A stretch of DNA of 44,101 bases. Source: a virus. The DNA lies in the IMG/VR virus record IMGVR_UViG_3300022918_000019, positions 1-44,101 of that record; one strand, 5' to 3'. Of the stretch, positions 33,949-42,187 are shown in pieces. Every line of letters begins with the position of its first letter. Positions within the stretch are counted from its first letter, which is position 1. A program made the position numbers and the translations under genes. A model generated the notes under the pieces. The model saw only the letters and a list, made by a program, of their open reading frames with translations. It searched no databases and had not been told where the DNA came from.

Positions 33949-34518
33949 TTAACAGTTTTTAGGTTCTAATTTTAATTTAATGTTTCGTAATTCTATGCAA
34001 TCTAAGAAATCTAGTAAAGTATTTGCACTTGCATTGCTTGATGATGAAACTGCTTTTTTCTTTCCCCAATAATCATTGAACCTATAACCATTTTCCATTT
34101 CTCCTGTTTCAAACGGCTTGTATCTACCATAACTAAATACTTGCAATTGATTCAGAAATTCATCAGCTATTGGTTTTAATATTGGAATGAAATTTTTTTC
34201 ATAACGTTGTGGGCTTATTAAATCTGCCTTTGTTCCGTTGATGATAAGAATATCAAAAGTCAAATTGTCAAGTTCACCACGTTTTTGAAACTGATCAAAC
34301 GGAGTCATTAGCCAAACTAAAGGATATTTTTGTAGCCGAGTTTCTTTATCCTTGCTTAAGGAGCAAAGCCGGGCAACAATTTCTTCATCCGATCCATACA
34401 TATAATGTACAGCAGTAGCATTGGCAGCGTATTCCGCTTCTTTGATTTCAACAAGTCTGTTTGTAGATACAACAGCAACTAAATCTTCTAATATTTCAAC
34501 TAATAATTCTGAAGCCAT
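33949..34518 (-). CDS. Probable head completion / tail terminator protein, 189 aa
   Basis: An alpha/beta protein with VWLMTPFDQFQKRGELDNLTFDILI, a pattern compatible with tail terminator proteins that cap the tail tube. It is located between the connector and major tail genes. Inference from size and order. Confidence 0.5.
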   Translation of the reverse strand: MASELLVEILEDLVAVVSTNRLVEIKEAEYAANATAVHYMYGSDEEIVARLCSLSKDKETRLQKYPLVWLMTPFDQFQKRGELDNLTFDILIINGTKADLISPQRYEKNFIPILKPIADEFLNQLQVFSYGRYKPFETGEMENGYRFNDYWGKKKAVSSSSNASANTLLDFLDCIELRNIKLKLEPKNC

Positions 34519-34519
34519 A

Positions 34520-35074
34520 TTAAAAGTTTAATTGATTCTTAAATGCAAACAAATTAGTAGCCTCTGAATTAGGATAAGCATACGGACAAGGCCAATAATA
34601 GTTCCAAATGTATACGGGCGTATATGGGTACTCTAAATCATAATCTTCAGCATGATCATACAACCATGTAGAAAATTCACGATTCATTTTAACCATGTCA
34701 TTCCACGCTTTAACATTCTTTGCTGTATTGGAAACAATATAGCCGTTCAAAGATTCAGGCTTCATTTGTCCAGTGCCTACAGTCTGTGTGGTGTTATCTT
34801 GTTGATACCAGTAATACACATACTGAGCAATAGGGCTTGTGAAATCTTCTTCATCCACTAACTGTGCTTTCAAGTCTAACCATTTCTGATCAGGCGTAAT
34901 AGCTTCAAGCCCGGCTTCAAAAGCATCATACAGGTCTTTACCTAAAACGAATTTCAAAAACTGTTTCTGATATTTTTTTATGAATACAGATACGTTTTTT
35001 TCAACTGCATCTTGTTCAGCCTGCCCGATGTAAATTTCACCAATGAAGTAATCTATATCTATGAACGGCTCCAT
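34520..35074 (-). CDS. Head-tail connector-like protein (DUF6712-like), 184 aa
   Basis: Helical, with an N-terminal DIDYFIGEIYIGQAEQDAVE and a middle containing YVYYWYQQDNTT and an Asn-x-Met-x-x-Tyr/Trp-rich end. Such proteins in Bacteroidota phages follow the capsid gene as head-tail adaptors. The family name is a guess from the pattern. Confidence 0.55.
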   Translation of the reverse strand: MEPFIDIDYFIGEIYIGQAEQDAVEKNVSVFIKKYQKQFLKFVLGKDLYDAFEAGLEAITPDQKWLDLKAQLVDEEDFTSPIAQYVYYWYQQDNTTQTVGTGQMKPESLNGYIVSNTAKNVKAWNDMVKMNREFSTWLYDHAEDYDLEYPYTPVYIWNYYWPCPYAYPNSEATNLFAFKNQLNF

Positions 35075-35075
35075 G

Positions 35076-35396
35076 TTATTTCACCTTTTTAGCAATCCCT
35101 TTTTCAATGAAGATTTCAGCCGTTGCCGGGTGAACTTCATCGGTATCACCTTTTTTGTAAAAATTGGTTTTGCCATCACCTTCTTTGATGATTTCAATCT
35201 TAACAAGATCATGTGCTGAATCACCTTTGTAATTAGCCTGTGATTTGATAAGTGAATCATTGGTTAATGCTTTTTCTTTTTTCACTTCAGGAGAAGATTC
35301 AGCAGCTGCTTTTTCTGCTTCATAAATCGCTTGCTCTTCAGGAGACATCAATGCGATTTCTTCAACTGATTTTTCTTTAAATTGGTTTTTAGCCAC
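35076..35396 (-). CDS. Small structural-region protein, 106 aa
   Basis: A charged N-terminal half (MSPEEQAIYEAEKAAAESSPEVKKEK) leads into a C-terminal beta part (VKIEIIKEGDGKTNFYKKGDT) that ends VHPATAEIFIEKGIAKKVK, a pattern like small head-completion proteins. Its gene lies just beyond the hairpin at 35431-35454. Confidence 0.55.
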   Translation of the reverse strand: MAKNQFKEKSVEEIALMSPEEQAIYEAEKAAAESSPEVKKEKALTNDSLIKSQANYKGDSAHDLVKIEIIKEGDGKTNFYKKGDTDEVHPATAEIFIEKGIAKKVK

Positions 35397-35430
35397 GGTA
35401 GTATAATTTAATGTGATAAATAATTAATAA

Positions 35431-35454
35431 AGTAAAGCCCCGAAGGGCAATACT
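35431..35454 (-). terminator. UUCG-loop hairpin after the capsid gene
   Basis: On the leftward strand GCCC, loop TTCG and GGGC form a tetraloop hairpin, extended by AGTA/TACT across a 2x2 internal loop. It overlaps the last base of the capsid gene stop. It is followed by TTTACTTTATTAATT, only weakly T-rich. It may partly terminate transcription or protect the capsid mRNA 3' end. Confidence 0.55.
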
Positions 35455-36767
35455 TATGCTGCTGCAATTGCAGTTTTAACCGCTGCAAAAGTTGTTTTGA
35501 TGAATGCAGGTTCTTCATTCTTGTATACCCACAAGTGAAAACGAGATTCACCGATGATTGTGTACATGTTCTTCTCAAAGTCAGAAGCAATGTTGGCAGC
35601 AGTGGCATCACCCACAATACCTTGACCGATTCTGATGCTGAAAGATTTGTAAACAAATCTGTGCAACTTTTTAAAGTCAGCAACAATGAACGCACCATCA
35701 GCAACCGTTGAATCAAACACTTCAATCAAAGGCACACCGCACACTTTAGATTGATCAGGAGAAACAAACGGAGGTTGTACGTATTGTCCGTATGTGGTTT
35801 TAGCTGCACCCATGTTGTACAAGTCTACAGACTTGATCAATACAGCGTTTGCACGGTAGCGACCTTTGGAAACGATTGCGAGGTAGAAGATAACCGCTCT
35901 GATTGCATCCCAGTTGGTAGGGGTTGCAGTAGAAGCAGCCATGCCACCTGCCACAAAAGGTGCTGCAATAGCGTTGATCTTTGTGAAGATTGCAGCTTGT
36001 TCAGCAATGTCATGTTCGTAACGCAATTCGCCATTGATGATTGACATCAAATAAGGAATATCGTCAAGAGCTTCTTCAGAAACTTTAACACGTCCTGCAA
36101 CTTTTTGTGCTGTTGAGTATCTCAACTCAAACGTGAATGAAATCAACGGCTTCAATGCACCTTCAGCAGTGATTGCCATGCTGCCTTGATTTGCAACCTT
36201 GTCCATGTATGGCAAAGAAGGTTTGTCAGTCGTACCATTGTCCATGAAATTGATGATGTACGCATTTGCACGAATGTCAGCAGCGTACTGTGTCACTTGG
36301 CTGTACACATAAGAATCAGGAGTTGTTACACCTGAAGCATTGGCAACAGAAACAGTGGTCATGTTTACGGCTGCTTTGATAGTCAACTCAAGTTCTTTGC
36401 CTTTTGTTTCTTCATTGCCTGCTTTCATTTTCTTCAGCATTGGTAATGCTTCAGTCAATGCTTTTTCAAGCAACGCACCAAACGTATTGCTCTGTGGAGT
36501 TGTTGCAGCATTACCCAGGTCTTTCATCACTCTGATTTGCTCTTTCAATTCAGTCACCTGACCTTTGATAGTTGCTAATTCAGTTTCATCAGTGGTTGTT
36601 GGAATTTTCTTCTCCAAAGCCTCTAATTGGCTGGTGAAAGTTTTTGTTGCTTCGGCAACTGCATCGGTAACAATTTGCTTGTCGTGAGCAGCTTTGTCTT
36701 TGGCATACTGATCTCTTTGTTCAGGAGTCAATTTTGCCAATTCTGCTTCTGATAATAGTTTAAACAT
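35454..36767 (-). CDS. Major capsid protein (HK97 fold), 437 aa
   Basis: The N-terminal about 110 residues are coiled coil (AELAKLTPEQRDQYAKDKAA, EALEKKIPTTTDE), matching a scaffold-like delta domain usually removed by the protease. The rest has the HK97-type pattern: AGRVKVSEEALDDIPYLMSII, QAAIFTKINAIAAPF, and a C-terminal FVYKSFSIRIGQGIV. It is directly downstream of the prohead protease gene (1-base gap). Confidence 0.85.
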   Translation of the reverse strand: MFKLLSEAELAKLTPEQRDQYAKDKAAHDKQIVTDAVAEATKTFTSQLEALEKKIPTTTDETELATIKGQVTELKEQIRVMKDLGNAATTPQSNTFGALLEKALTEALPMLKKMKAGNEETKGKELELTIKAAVNMTTVSVANASGVTTPDSYVYSQVTQYAADIRANAYIINFMDNGTTDKPSLPYMDKVANQGSMAITAEGALKPLISFTFELRYSTAQKVAGRVKVSEEALDDIPYLMSIINGELRYEHDIAEQAAIFTKINAIAAPFVAGGMAASTATPTNWDAIRAVIFYLAIVSKGRYRANAVLIKSVDLYNMGAAKTTYGQYVQPPFVSPDQSKVCGVPLIEVFDSTVADGAFIVADFKKLHRFVYKSFSIRIGQGIVGDATAANIASDFEKNMYTIIGESRFHLWVYKNEEPAFIKTTFAAVKTAIAAA

Positions 36768-36768
36768 T

Positions 36769-37599
36769 TTAGAAGTTGTTTGGGTTTATAAATTGTGGCT
36801 GAGTGTCGGTTGACGGCTCGTGTTTTTCTGTTGTTGCAGTGGTTTCATCCGGCTGCGTTTTGCCTACTGGCAGTGTTGGTGTAAGGTCATTCGATCCATT
36901 AGTAACAGGACTAATTTCTTTCAACTTTGCTTCTGTGATTGCCCAAAAATACCCCTGTTCAAGTATCAATGGCATGTTGCCTAAATCAACAAAATATTTA
37001 TTCCAGTTTGCATAGTGTTCTTGATCGTTTGGATCATTTATGCAAAGAAACATATTTACATATCGCATTGCAACAGAATGTTGATTTAATTCATTGTTTT
37101 TATACTGATCAAAAATAGATGCGTTTAACGCTTTTCTAATTTGTGAGTCAGCAAGTAATGCAACCGTTTGCCCTAGTCTATTTAAGCCCAGCGTTACCCA
37201 GTCAACAGGTTCTTCATACACTTTTGAAAATACACCTACCTTTGCACCTACTTCAAAAATATGATCATGAACGTGCAAAATATTCCCTTGATTTTCCTGA
37301 AGTGTTTTTGTGAAAATACCCGGTATATGCACATCATCATGTGAGTCCATGTACTTGTATGTATTACCTACAATTGTTCTGTAGATAATATCTTCTGTAT
37401 CATTAGAACCGTCTGATGATGCTGCCTTATGGGAAAAATCTTTCGCCAACTTATTTTGAAAATTATCAAAACCAAAAGCATCAGTGTTTTTATCTGCTGC
37501 TTTTTTGCACCGGATCACATCAGCTTTATTTTCTTTCTGTTGAAGAAATTTTATTACTTCTGAATGATCATTGAATACTTTGCCGTATTTTTTTATCAT
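36769..37599 (-). CDS. Prohead protease (HK97-type, U35), 276 aa
   Basis: A likely catalytic His lies in NILHVHDH (His109/111/113), and the Ser is probably Ser175 in NQHSVAMRYV. The family's KEISPVTNGSN motif follows. The C-terminal 50 residues are Thr/Pro-rich and probably disordered. It would cleave the capsid delta domain during maturation. Its start overlaps the stop of a hidden 39-residue gene (ATGA). Confidence 0.8.
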   Translation of the reverse strand: MIKKYGKVFNDHSEVIKFLQQKENKADVIRCKKAADKNTDAFGFDNFQNKLAKDFSHKAASSDGSNDTEDIIYRTIVGNTYKYMDSHDDVHIPGIFTKTLQENQGNILHVHDHIFEVGAKVGVFSKVYEEPVDWVTLGLNRLGQTVALLADSQIRKALNASIFDQYKNNELNQHSVAMRYVNMFLCINDPNDQEHYANWNKYFVDLGNMPLILEQGYFWAITEAKLKEISPVTNGSNDLTPTLPVGKTQPDETTATTEKHEPSTDTQPQFINPNNF

Positions 37600-37715
37600 T
37601 TCTTTATATATTTATCGTCTTTTACTTGCTTTTGTTTTTCTTTCACTGATTCACAAAGTTTTTTTTCATTGACTTGTGGCTTGTTGGTTGATGTCGTTTT
37701 GCTGTTGTCCTGCAT
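37596..37715 (-). CDS. Hidden small gene between portal and protease, 39 aa
   Basis: An ATG at 37715, out of frame within the end of the portal gene, opens 39 codons (MQDNSKTTSTNKPQVNEKKL..., ending VKDDKYIKK). The stop overlaps the protease start as ATGA. It uses otherwise unexplained bases 37600-37665. The product is very hydrophilic and Lys-rich. The ATGA join is the best evidence. Confidence 0.45.
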   Translation of the reverse strand: MQDNSKTTSTNKPQVNEKKLCESVKEKQKQVKDDKYIKK

Positions 37716-38967
37716 TGTCCATTGTTGCACCCTGTGCGTTAAGTTGTGGAACTAGTTCTTTAAAATCTGTATCAAGGAATTTATTTATTTCTTCAGTAGA
37801 AGCCCCGGCTTTCTGAAGGTTCAATATTGATTGAGTTGTTTTGAATGCTGTTTCAGCACGTTCTTTTGCGAACACCTGCATAAATGGTAAGTGTTCCCAA
37901 TCCATGCAGTATAATCTATTTTTATCAGAACCAAAATAAGTACACAGCTTATTCATCAATGCTTCTGCATGTGGTTGCAAGCAATAAGACACGTATGAAC
38001 CACGTGCCATTTCTTGATTATTGAATGTACCACCGCCTTGTAATGAAGCCTCAAGGACATCACGAGGTATGTCAAACATGTTGCCGATCAAAAAGAACTT
38101 GTTGTAATAAATCTCATCAAGAATAAGGTTCTGATTATTCTCGTTGAATTTTTTTACTTCTAACATTGATTTAAATGCATGGACTTGTTTACGTCCGTTC
38201 ATCTTTGTTTCAATATCTAGCTTTTCATCATCACTCAATGGCAACTCTGTAACGTTGTTTGGATCAGCAACGCCTGCTACAGCCCATTTGCCCGTAAACC
38301 TAGTTGCAATGTTCTCAGCGTTCATTGCTTCTTCAGAGTTAGTTATAATCTTGTATAACGCATCTATCTTTGAATGACCTTTAAACCAGTTACCGAGACC
38401 ATTTGAAGTATCTGTGATGTGTATGACATTAGACCACTTCACCTGTTCTGTTGTTCCATCACTGAAGCGATAATCAATAATCAAATTATCTATATCATTC
38501 TTTCCTTGTTTGGATCGAATGAATTTATCTTTCATTGAATTAAATTCAGTCCTGAAGTACATCTTGTCAGGACTCATGAAGTACATGGTATTATCTTCTA
38601 TGAACTTACTTTCTATGTTGATGTATACGTTACCAACCATTTTCCAAAACATATAATCCCAAAGCCACTGGGTACTGTCTTGCATCATATTGGGCTGCTT
38701 CATTAAATCTAAAAACGGATCAGTAACAAGAACCTTTTCACCGGATTTATTATACACATAAATTTTCCCTTGAGAAAACATATTGCACTGCAATGAAACA
38801 ACCTTCATCATTGCAGGATTAGAAAAAATAACTTTTAGTTTTTTTAGATCATCACCATAACTGTTGAAATCTGTTGATGTATTGAATACACGGCCTAATG
38901 CCCGGCTGAAACCATCAAAACCATTGAATGAATTACCGAATCCTAGAAAGTCTCTTAACCAGCTCAT
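37666..38967 (-). CDS. Portal protein, 433 aa
   Basis: Typical HK97-type portal features: MSWLRDFLGFG start, VVSLQCNMFSQGKIYVYN, MKQPNMMQDSTQWLWDYMFW, a DIPRDVLEASLQGGGTFNNQEMA segment, and a C-terminal Gln-rich tail. It forms the dodecameric DNA gate of the capsid. It lies between the large terminase and protease genes. Confidence 0.85.
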   Translation of the reverse strand: MSWLRDFLGFGNSFNGFDGFSRALGRVFNTSTDFNSYGDDLKKLKVIFSNPAMMKVVSLQCNMFSQGKIYVYNKSGEKVLVTDPFLDLMKQPNMMQDSTQWLWDYMFWKMVGNVYINIESKFIEDNTMYFMSPDKMYFRTEFNSMKDKFIRSKQGKNDIDNLIIDYRFSDGTTEQVKWSNVIHITDTSNGLGNWFKGHSKIDALYKIITNSEEAMNAENIATRFTGKWAVAGVADPNNVTELPLSDDEKLDIETKMNGRKQVHAFKSMLEVKKFNENNQNLILDEIYYNKFFLIGNMFDIPRDVLEASLQGGGTFNNQEMARGSYVSYCLQPHAEALMNKLCTYFGSDKNRLYCMDWEHLPFMQVFAKERAETAFKTTQSILNLQKAGASTEEINKFLDTDFKELVPQLNAQGATMDNAGQQQNDINQQATSQ

Positions 38968-38990
38968 TTATATAATTTTGTATAAAAATA

Positions 38991-40376
38991 CTAAACTTTT
39001 TTAATAATACCTGCTTTTCTCAGAAATTGTGCAACATATCGCAAAGGATCAATTAAGTGGTTGTTTGCATCTTCTGGTTCATCCAGTGTCACACCGTATT
39101 TGTCAACCTCCCGGCTGTAGTTCTGTTGTTCATGTTTGAAGTTCGTACTGTCTGATGTAAAGTATACCCTTAAGTCTTTCAGTAAATCAATGCCGTCAAG
39201 GATTGAACCCGGTGGCTTAATAGCTGCAATTGCATAATCATAACCGATAGAACGCAATGCTTTTATTTTTTCTTCACGGTTGTTATCGCATACAACAACT
39301 GATTTGGTACTGATGCCTAATTGTTTGAAACGCCATCTTACTAAACCTTCATCAGCACCTGCCAGCTGTGCCCGTTGTGTAATAGTTAGACCTTCACGTA
39401 ATAAGTTTTCTGAAATGTAATTTAATTCACGAACATATAAAGCACCATCATAATATTTTACTTCTATGATTCCCCACGGATCGGATGCACCCCAATCGAC
39501 ACCGTAGTATGACTTCTCCTGTAGCTGAAGAAATTTCTGCAATGGTATTTCTTCAAACCTAAATATTCTATTTGGTTTTTCTGCTTTAGTACCTAATCCA
39601 TACACACACCAATTGAACGCATCCGCAGTGCGCTTGCGCTCGTTCTCCTGACACCTTGCGAGTTCTTTTAGTTGTACCTGATTGAAGTTTAATTTGTTTT
39701 CAGCGCAATTGTAATTTTCTGCTGCAACTTCTTCAATCATTTTATTCAATACTACATAGGAGAAGCCTACAGGTTGATAAGAAAGATTTTTTATTCTACT
39801 TTCTTCAGGACAAAACGGATTATCTAAAAATGTAGAATGAATAACAATGGTACGTGGATCATTCAATAAATCATCTATCCAATGTGACTGTTTAGGATTC
39901 CAATCAATGATGATGCAATCAGCAGTTCTTTGATCTATCTGATCAAATGTTGCACGTGAAATTTTATATGGCTCGTTTAACCATGCTAAATCCTGAGTTA
40001 ATCCGTGTACCGTAACTTCATCATCAGTACCATGAATTTCAAAAGTAGAATCAGTACTATACTGTAAAATTGATTCAGTCTTATTTAACTTAAAACCTAT
40101 TTCATACCTGTTAGTGGTCTTTAGGTGCTTCAGTATATCATGCAGTACTGTCTTCTTGCAATCTGTTTTTGTATCACGCCAAACCGTTGCACGTTTATTT
40201 TTATTGTCACGGCAATAATCATCTATGATGTCAATGAGGGAATAAGTCTTTGATGATCTTGAACCACCCGTATTGATTATGTACCTGTACTTACGTGTGC
40301 CGTCTTCATTCTTAGCATAAATCGCTTCGTAATTCTGAGTTAATACTTTGGTACATTTTACAGGTAGTGCAACCAT
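38991..40376 (-). CDS. terL: Terminase large subunit, 461 aa
   Basis: Walker A GGSRSSKT (37-44), a Walker B-like DLAWLNEP near 130, and a C-terminal RNase H-like nuclease with YYGVDWGASDP and further acidic residues near the end. It packages DNA with ATP hydrolysis and cuts concatemers. It starts overlapping the lipoprotein stop by one base. Confidence 0.92.
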   Translation of the reverse strand: MVALPVKCTKVLTQNYEAIYAKNEDGTRKYRYIINTGGSRSSKTYSLIDIIDDYCRDNKNKRATVWRDTKTDCKKTVLHDILKHLKTTNRYEIGFKLNKTESILQYSTDSTFEIHGTDDEVTVHGLTQDLAWLNEPYKISRATFDQIDQRTADCIIIDWNPKQSHWIDDLLNDPRTIVIHSTFLDNPFCPEESRIKNLSYQPVGFSYVVLNKMIEEVAAENYNCAENKLNFNQVQLKELARCQENERKRTADAFNWCVYGLGTKAEKPNRIFRFEEIPLQKFLQLQEKSYYGVDWGASDPWGIIEVKYYDGALYVRELNYISENLLREGLTITQRAQLAGADEGLVRWRFKQLGISTKSVVVCDNNREEKIKALRSIGYDYAIAAIKPPGSILDGIDLLKDLRVYFTSDSTNFKHEQQNYSREVDKYGVTLDEPEDANNHLIDPLRYVAQFLRKAGIIKKV

Positions 40377-40672
40377 TACTGAGCTATAAAATAAAAAGAT
40401 TCTTTATTCTCAAAATAAAAAAGTACTCCATTTTTGTAAACTCTTATTTCAACAACTTTATCTGAATCAATATTCACACTTGTGCCAGGAATAAAAGCAT
40501 AGTAATGGTATGTTAAACCCCTTCCATAGAATGATGATCCATTAACAGTACATTCATATGGATCATTGGAATCAATAGTTACTGTATAGCTATTTGAATC
40601 AGGACTTACTTCTGCTTTTCTATTGCAAGAAAATAATACAATTGCGAGTAATAAAATAATTATTTTTTTCAT
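40376..40672 (-). CDS. Small lipoprotein inside the terminase block, 98 aa
   Basis: MKKIIILLLAIVLFSC is a lipoprotein signal (Cys16, F-S-C). The mature part is a small beta-rich domain (YTVTIDSNDPYECTVNGSSF). It is not a recognised family. It overlaps terL by one base (TAATG) and follows terS by 5 bases. A lipoprotein there has no obvious packaging role. It is probably a moron-like gene acting on the host envelope, for example in superinfection exclusion, but that is inference. Confidence 0.7.
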   Translation of the reverse strand: MKKIIILLLAIVLFSCNRKAEVSPDSNSYTVTIDSNDPYECTVNGSSFYGRGLTYHYYAFIPGTSVNIDSDKVVEIRVYKNGVLFYFENKESFYFIAQ

Positions 40673-40677
40673 GGTAT

Positions 40678-41187
40678 TTAGTCAACTGGTTTTGGTGGTA
40701 CAACTTCAAATTTTACAAAGGTTTCATTCGTATTATGATTAGTGTTTGTGTTGGTGTTATTGCTTTCTATTTCGACTTTATCACCAAATCTTTTAGGAAG
40801 CAATTTTGCTGCTAGCCATTTACGGGCATCAATTCTTAATCTTGAGCGGTTAACGTATTCTTTGTTTTCAACGGTGTAAGCTTGACCGTCTTGATCAAAA
40901 CGAGTTTCTTCATCACCCCTGTTATCATCAGCTATTGCAAGAATTTCTTCAGCCAGCAAATTGGCCTGTGCTTCTTTCGCGCGCGCGTATCTGTCCGAGA
41001 AGTCTTGATCTTTTCTTATCCAATCCCAAACAGTTGAAACTGCTGGCATGTCTTTTGGCGTACAAATGGTTTTTAAAGAAACAGGCTTAGTTGATATTTC
41101 TTCACAAATCCTTGCAACTACTTCTTCTGTAATGACAATTGGCCTGCCCATTTTCTTAGGCTCTTTTGGAATTTTTGTCTTTGCCAT
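40678..41187 (-). CDS. terS: Terminase small subunit, 169 aa
   Basis: Basic N-terminus, then a helix-turn-helix region (GRPIVITEEVVARICEEIST, MPAVSTVWDWIRKD), ARAKEAQANLLAEEILAIAD and the late motif RKWLAAKLLPKRFGDKVE shared by many small terminases. It recognises phage DNA and loads it into the large subunit. An Asn/Thr-rich linker near residue 150 is present. Confidence 0.85.
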   Translation of the reverse strand: MAKTKIPKEPKKMGRPIVITEEVVARICEEISTKPVSLKTICTPKDMPAVSTVWDWIRKDQDFSDRYARAKEAQANLLAEEILAIADDNRGDEETRFDQDGQAYTVENKEYVNRSRLRIDARKWLAAKLLPKRFGDKVEIESNNTNTNTNHNTNETFVKFEVVPPKPVD

Positions 41188-41188
41188 G

Positions 41189-41764
41189 TTATAAATATTT
41201 TCCGTAGACGTTTGAATTTTTCATCACTTCCTTGAAACCAAAATCACTGATGAATGAAATCACTAATGATTGCGAAAGTGTTTTATTACCTAATTTACGT
41301 ATAAATTTGGCATTTCGTTCTAAATAATCTTCAGGCATTGTATGTAAATTATCCTGAATGTATTTGAAGCACTCGTTTACTGTTAGTAGGATGCATTTTT
41401 TATCCTTTATAAGTTCTTTTACTGCTGGGTAATCATTTTCCAGGGAGATGTAAAATAGACGTTCTGAATAAGATTCAAGAGATATTGATTTTAGGAATAA
41501 TTCAGCAGCTTCTTTGTACTTGAATTGCATCGGTAGTGGTAATTCATCCCACTGCATTAAAGTTACCCAGCAATTGTACAATAAAATATGCTGAGGCATA
41601 GGATCAACATTGAAATACTTTTCAGCAACTATTGCTGTTTGCATTTTAATTGATAGTTTCCCTTTTTTTTGCCTTGACTTATGAACTTTATGAATTTTCC
41701 TATATTCTTCAGAAAAAGAAGGATATTCATCAAGCCAGCGCAGCATTAACTTTTTTACATCCAT
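41189..41764 (-). CDS. First gene of the late operon, unknown, 191 aa
   Basis: Helical, with MDVKKLMLRWLDEYPSF and a basic segment (KVHKSRQKKGKL). No family is recognised. Its ATG lies just 4 bases after a perfect -7 box, so the transcript would be leaderless or the true start may be Met7 (41744-41746). It might be a late regulator or packaging accessory protein. Confidence 0.6.
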   Translation of the reverse strand: MDVKKLMLRWLDEYPSFSEEYRKIHKVHKSRQKKGKLSIKMQTAIVAEKYFNVDPMPQHILLYNCWVTLMQWDELPLPMQFKYKEAAELFLKSISLESYSERLFYISLENDYPAVKELIKDKKCILLTVNECFKYIQDNLHTMPEDYLERNAKFIRKLGNKTLSQSLVISFISDFGFKEVMKNSNVYGKYL

Positions 41765-41765
41765 A

Positions 41766-41782
41766 TTTCAAATATAGTGAAA
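41766..41782. promoter_or_regulatory. Operator-like element TTTCA-N7-TGAAA, copy 1
   Basis: A 17-base dyad TTTCA-aatatag-TGAAA overlaps the -7 box of the late promoter. The same dyad with another centre occurs at 42157-42173 in the opposing promoter. Binding of one regulator to both would link the two halves of the genome. Confidence 0.5.
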
Positions 41783-41800
41783 TTTAGCACATTTTTGAAA
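41769..41800 (-). promoter_or_regulatory. Leftward late promoter
   Basis: On the minus strand, TTTC (41800-41797), 20 bases, then TATATTTG (41776-41769), a perfect TAnnTTTG box. It drives the 23-kb late operon. It overlaps the TTTCA-N7-TGAAA element at 41766-41782 and three tandem GTTWCAAAA-like repeats upstream. Confidence 0.75.
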
Positions 41801-41879
41801 CCTTTTGTAACCTTTTTGAAACTTTTTTTTGTGACCCTTAACGGCAACAATGCCAGGCACATATGTGTAATACACAAAA

Positions 41880-41896
41880 TAGACACAAAAGACACA
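41880..41896 (-). repeat. Paired TGTGTC repeat, left arm
   Basis: The reverse complement reads TGTGTC-TTT-TGTGTCTA, two TGTGTC units 9 bases apart. With 41956-41972 it forms an inverted pair with one mismatch over 17 bases. Confidence 0.6.
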
Positions 41897-41955
41897 GTGG
41901 ATTTCAGTTGTAGTAAAATTCTATGCTATCAAAAATTACCTGAGTGAAATATCTG

Positions 41956-41972
41956 TGTGTCATTTGTGTCTA
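41956..41972 (+). repeat. Paired TGTGTC repeat, right arm
   Basis: TGTGTC-ATT-TGTGTCTA repeats the left arm in inverted orientation, 59 bases away. More units lie at 42061-42067 (inverted) and 42095-42109 (TGTGTC followed, 9 bases later, by TGTGAC), flanking the A+T-rich segment. Confidence 0.6.
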
Positions 41973-42156
41973 CTATTAATTATTATAATAATATTACTAT
42001 TTAAGAATATATAATATATTAATAATAAAGTAGTTAATTTTTAAAATAATGGAATAATGCAGACACAATCTGTAAAAAAGTGAAACCTATTTTTTGTGTC
42101 TATTGTGACCGTTGATAATCAGGTGCTTATATTAAAAGTTTCATTTTTATTAAATA

Positions 42157-42173
42157 TTTCATTATTAATGAAA
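42157..42173. promoter_or_regulatory. Operator-like element TTTCA-N7-TGAAA, copy 2
   Basis: TTTCATT and AATGAAA form 7-base arms around ATT. The element covers the -33 box and part of the spacer of the rightward promoter, so bound protein should block it. Confidence 0.5.
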
Positions 42174-42187
42174 ATATAGTACCTTTG
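42157..42187 (+). promoter_or_regulatory. Rightward promoter of the nuclease gene
   Basis: TTTC (42157-42160), 19 bases, then TACCTTTG (42180-42187), an exact TAnnTTTG box. The start codon of the nuclease gene lies 20 bases beyond. It differs from the four-copy promoter family. Confidence 0.75.

Noticed and set aside
35408-35725. Leftward ORF of 105 codons overlapping the capsid gene end
   Set aside because: It is a shadow of the capsid gene in another frame with an unlikely residue mix (Leu/Gln/Ser runs).
37564-37755. Rightward ORF over the portal/protease border
   Set aside because: It is antisense to two real genes and rich in Phe, Ser and Cys, as expected for the complement of Lys-rich coding sequence.
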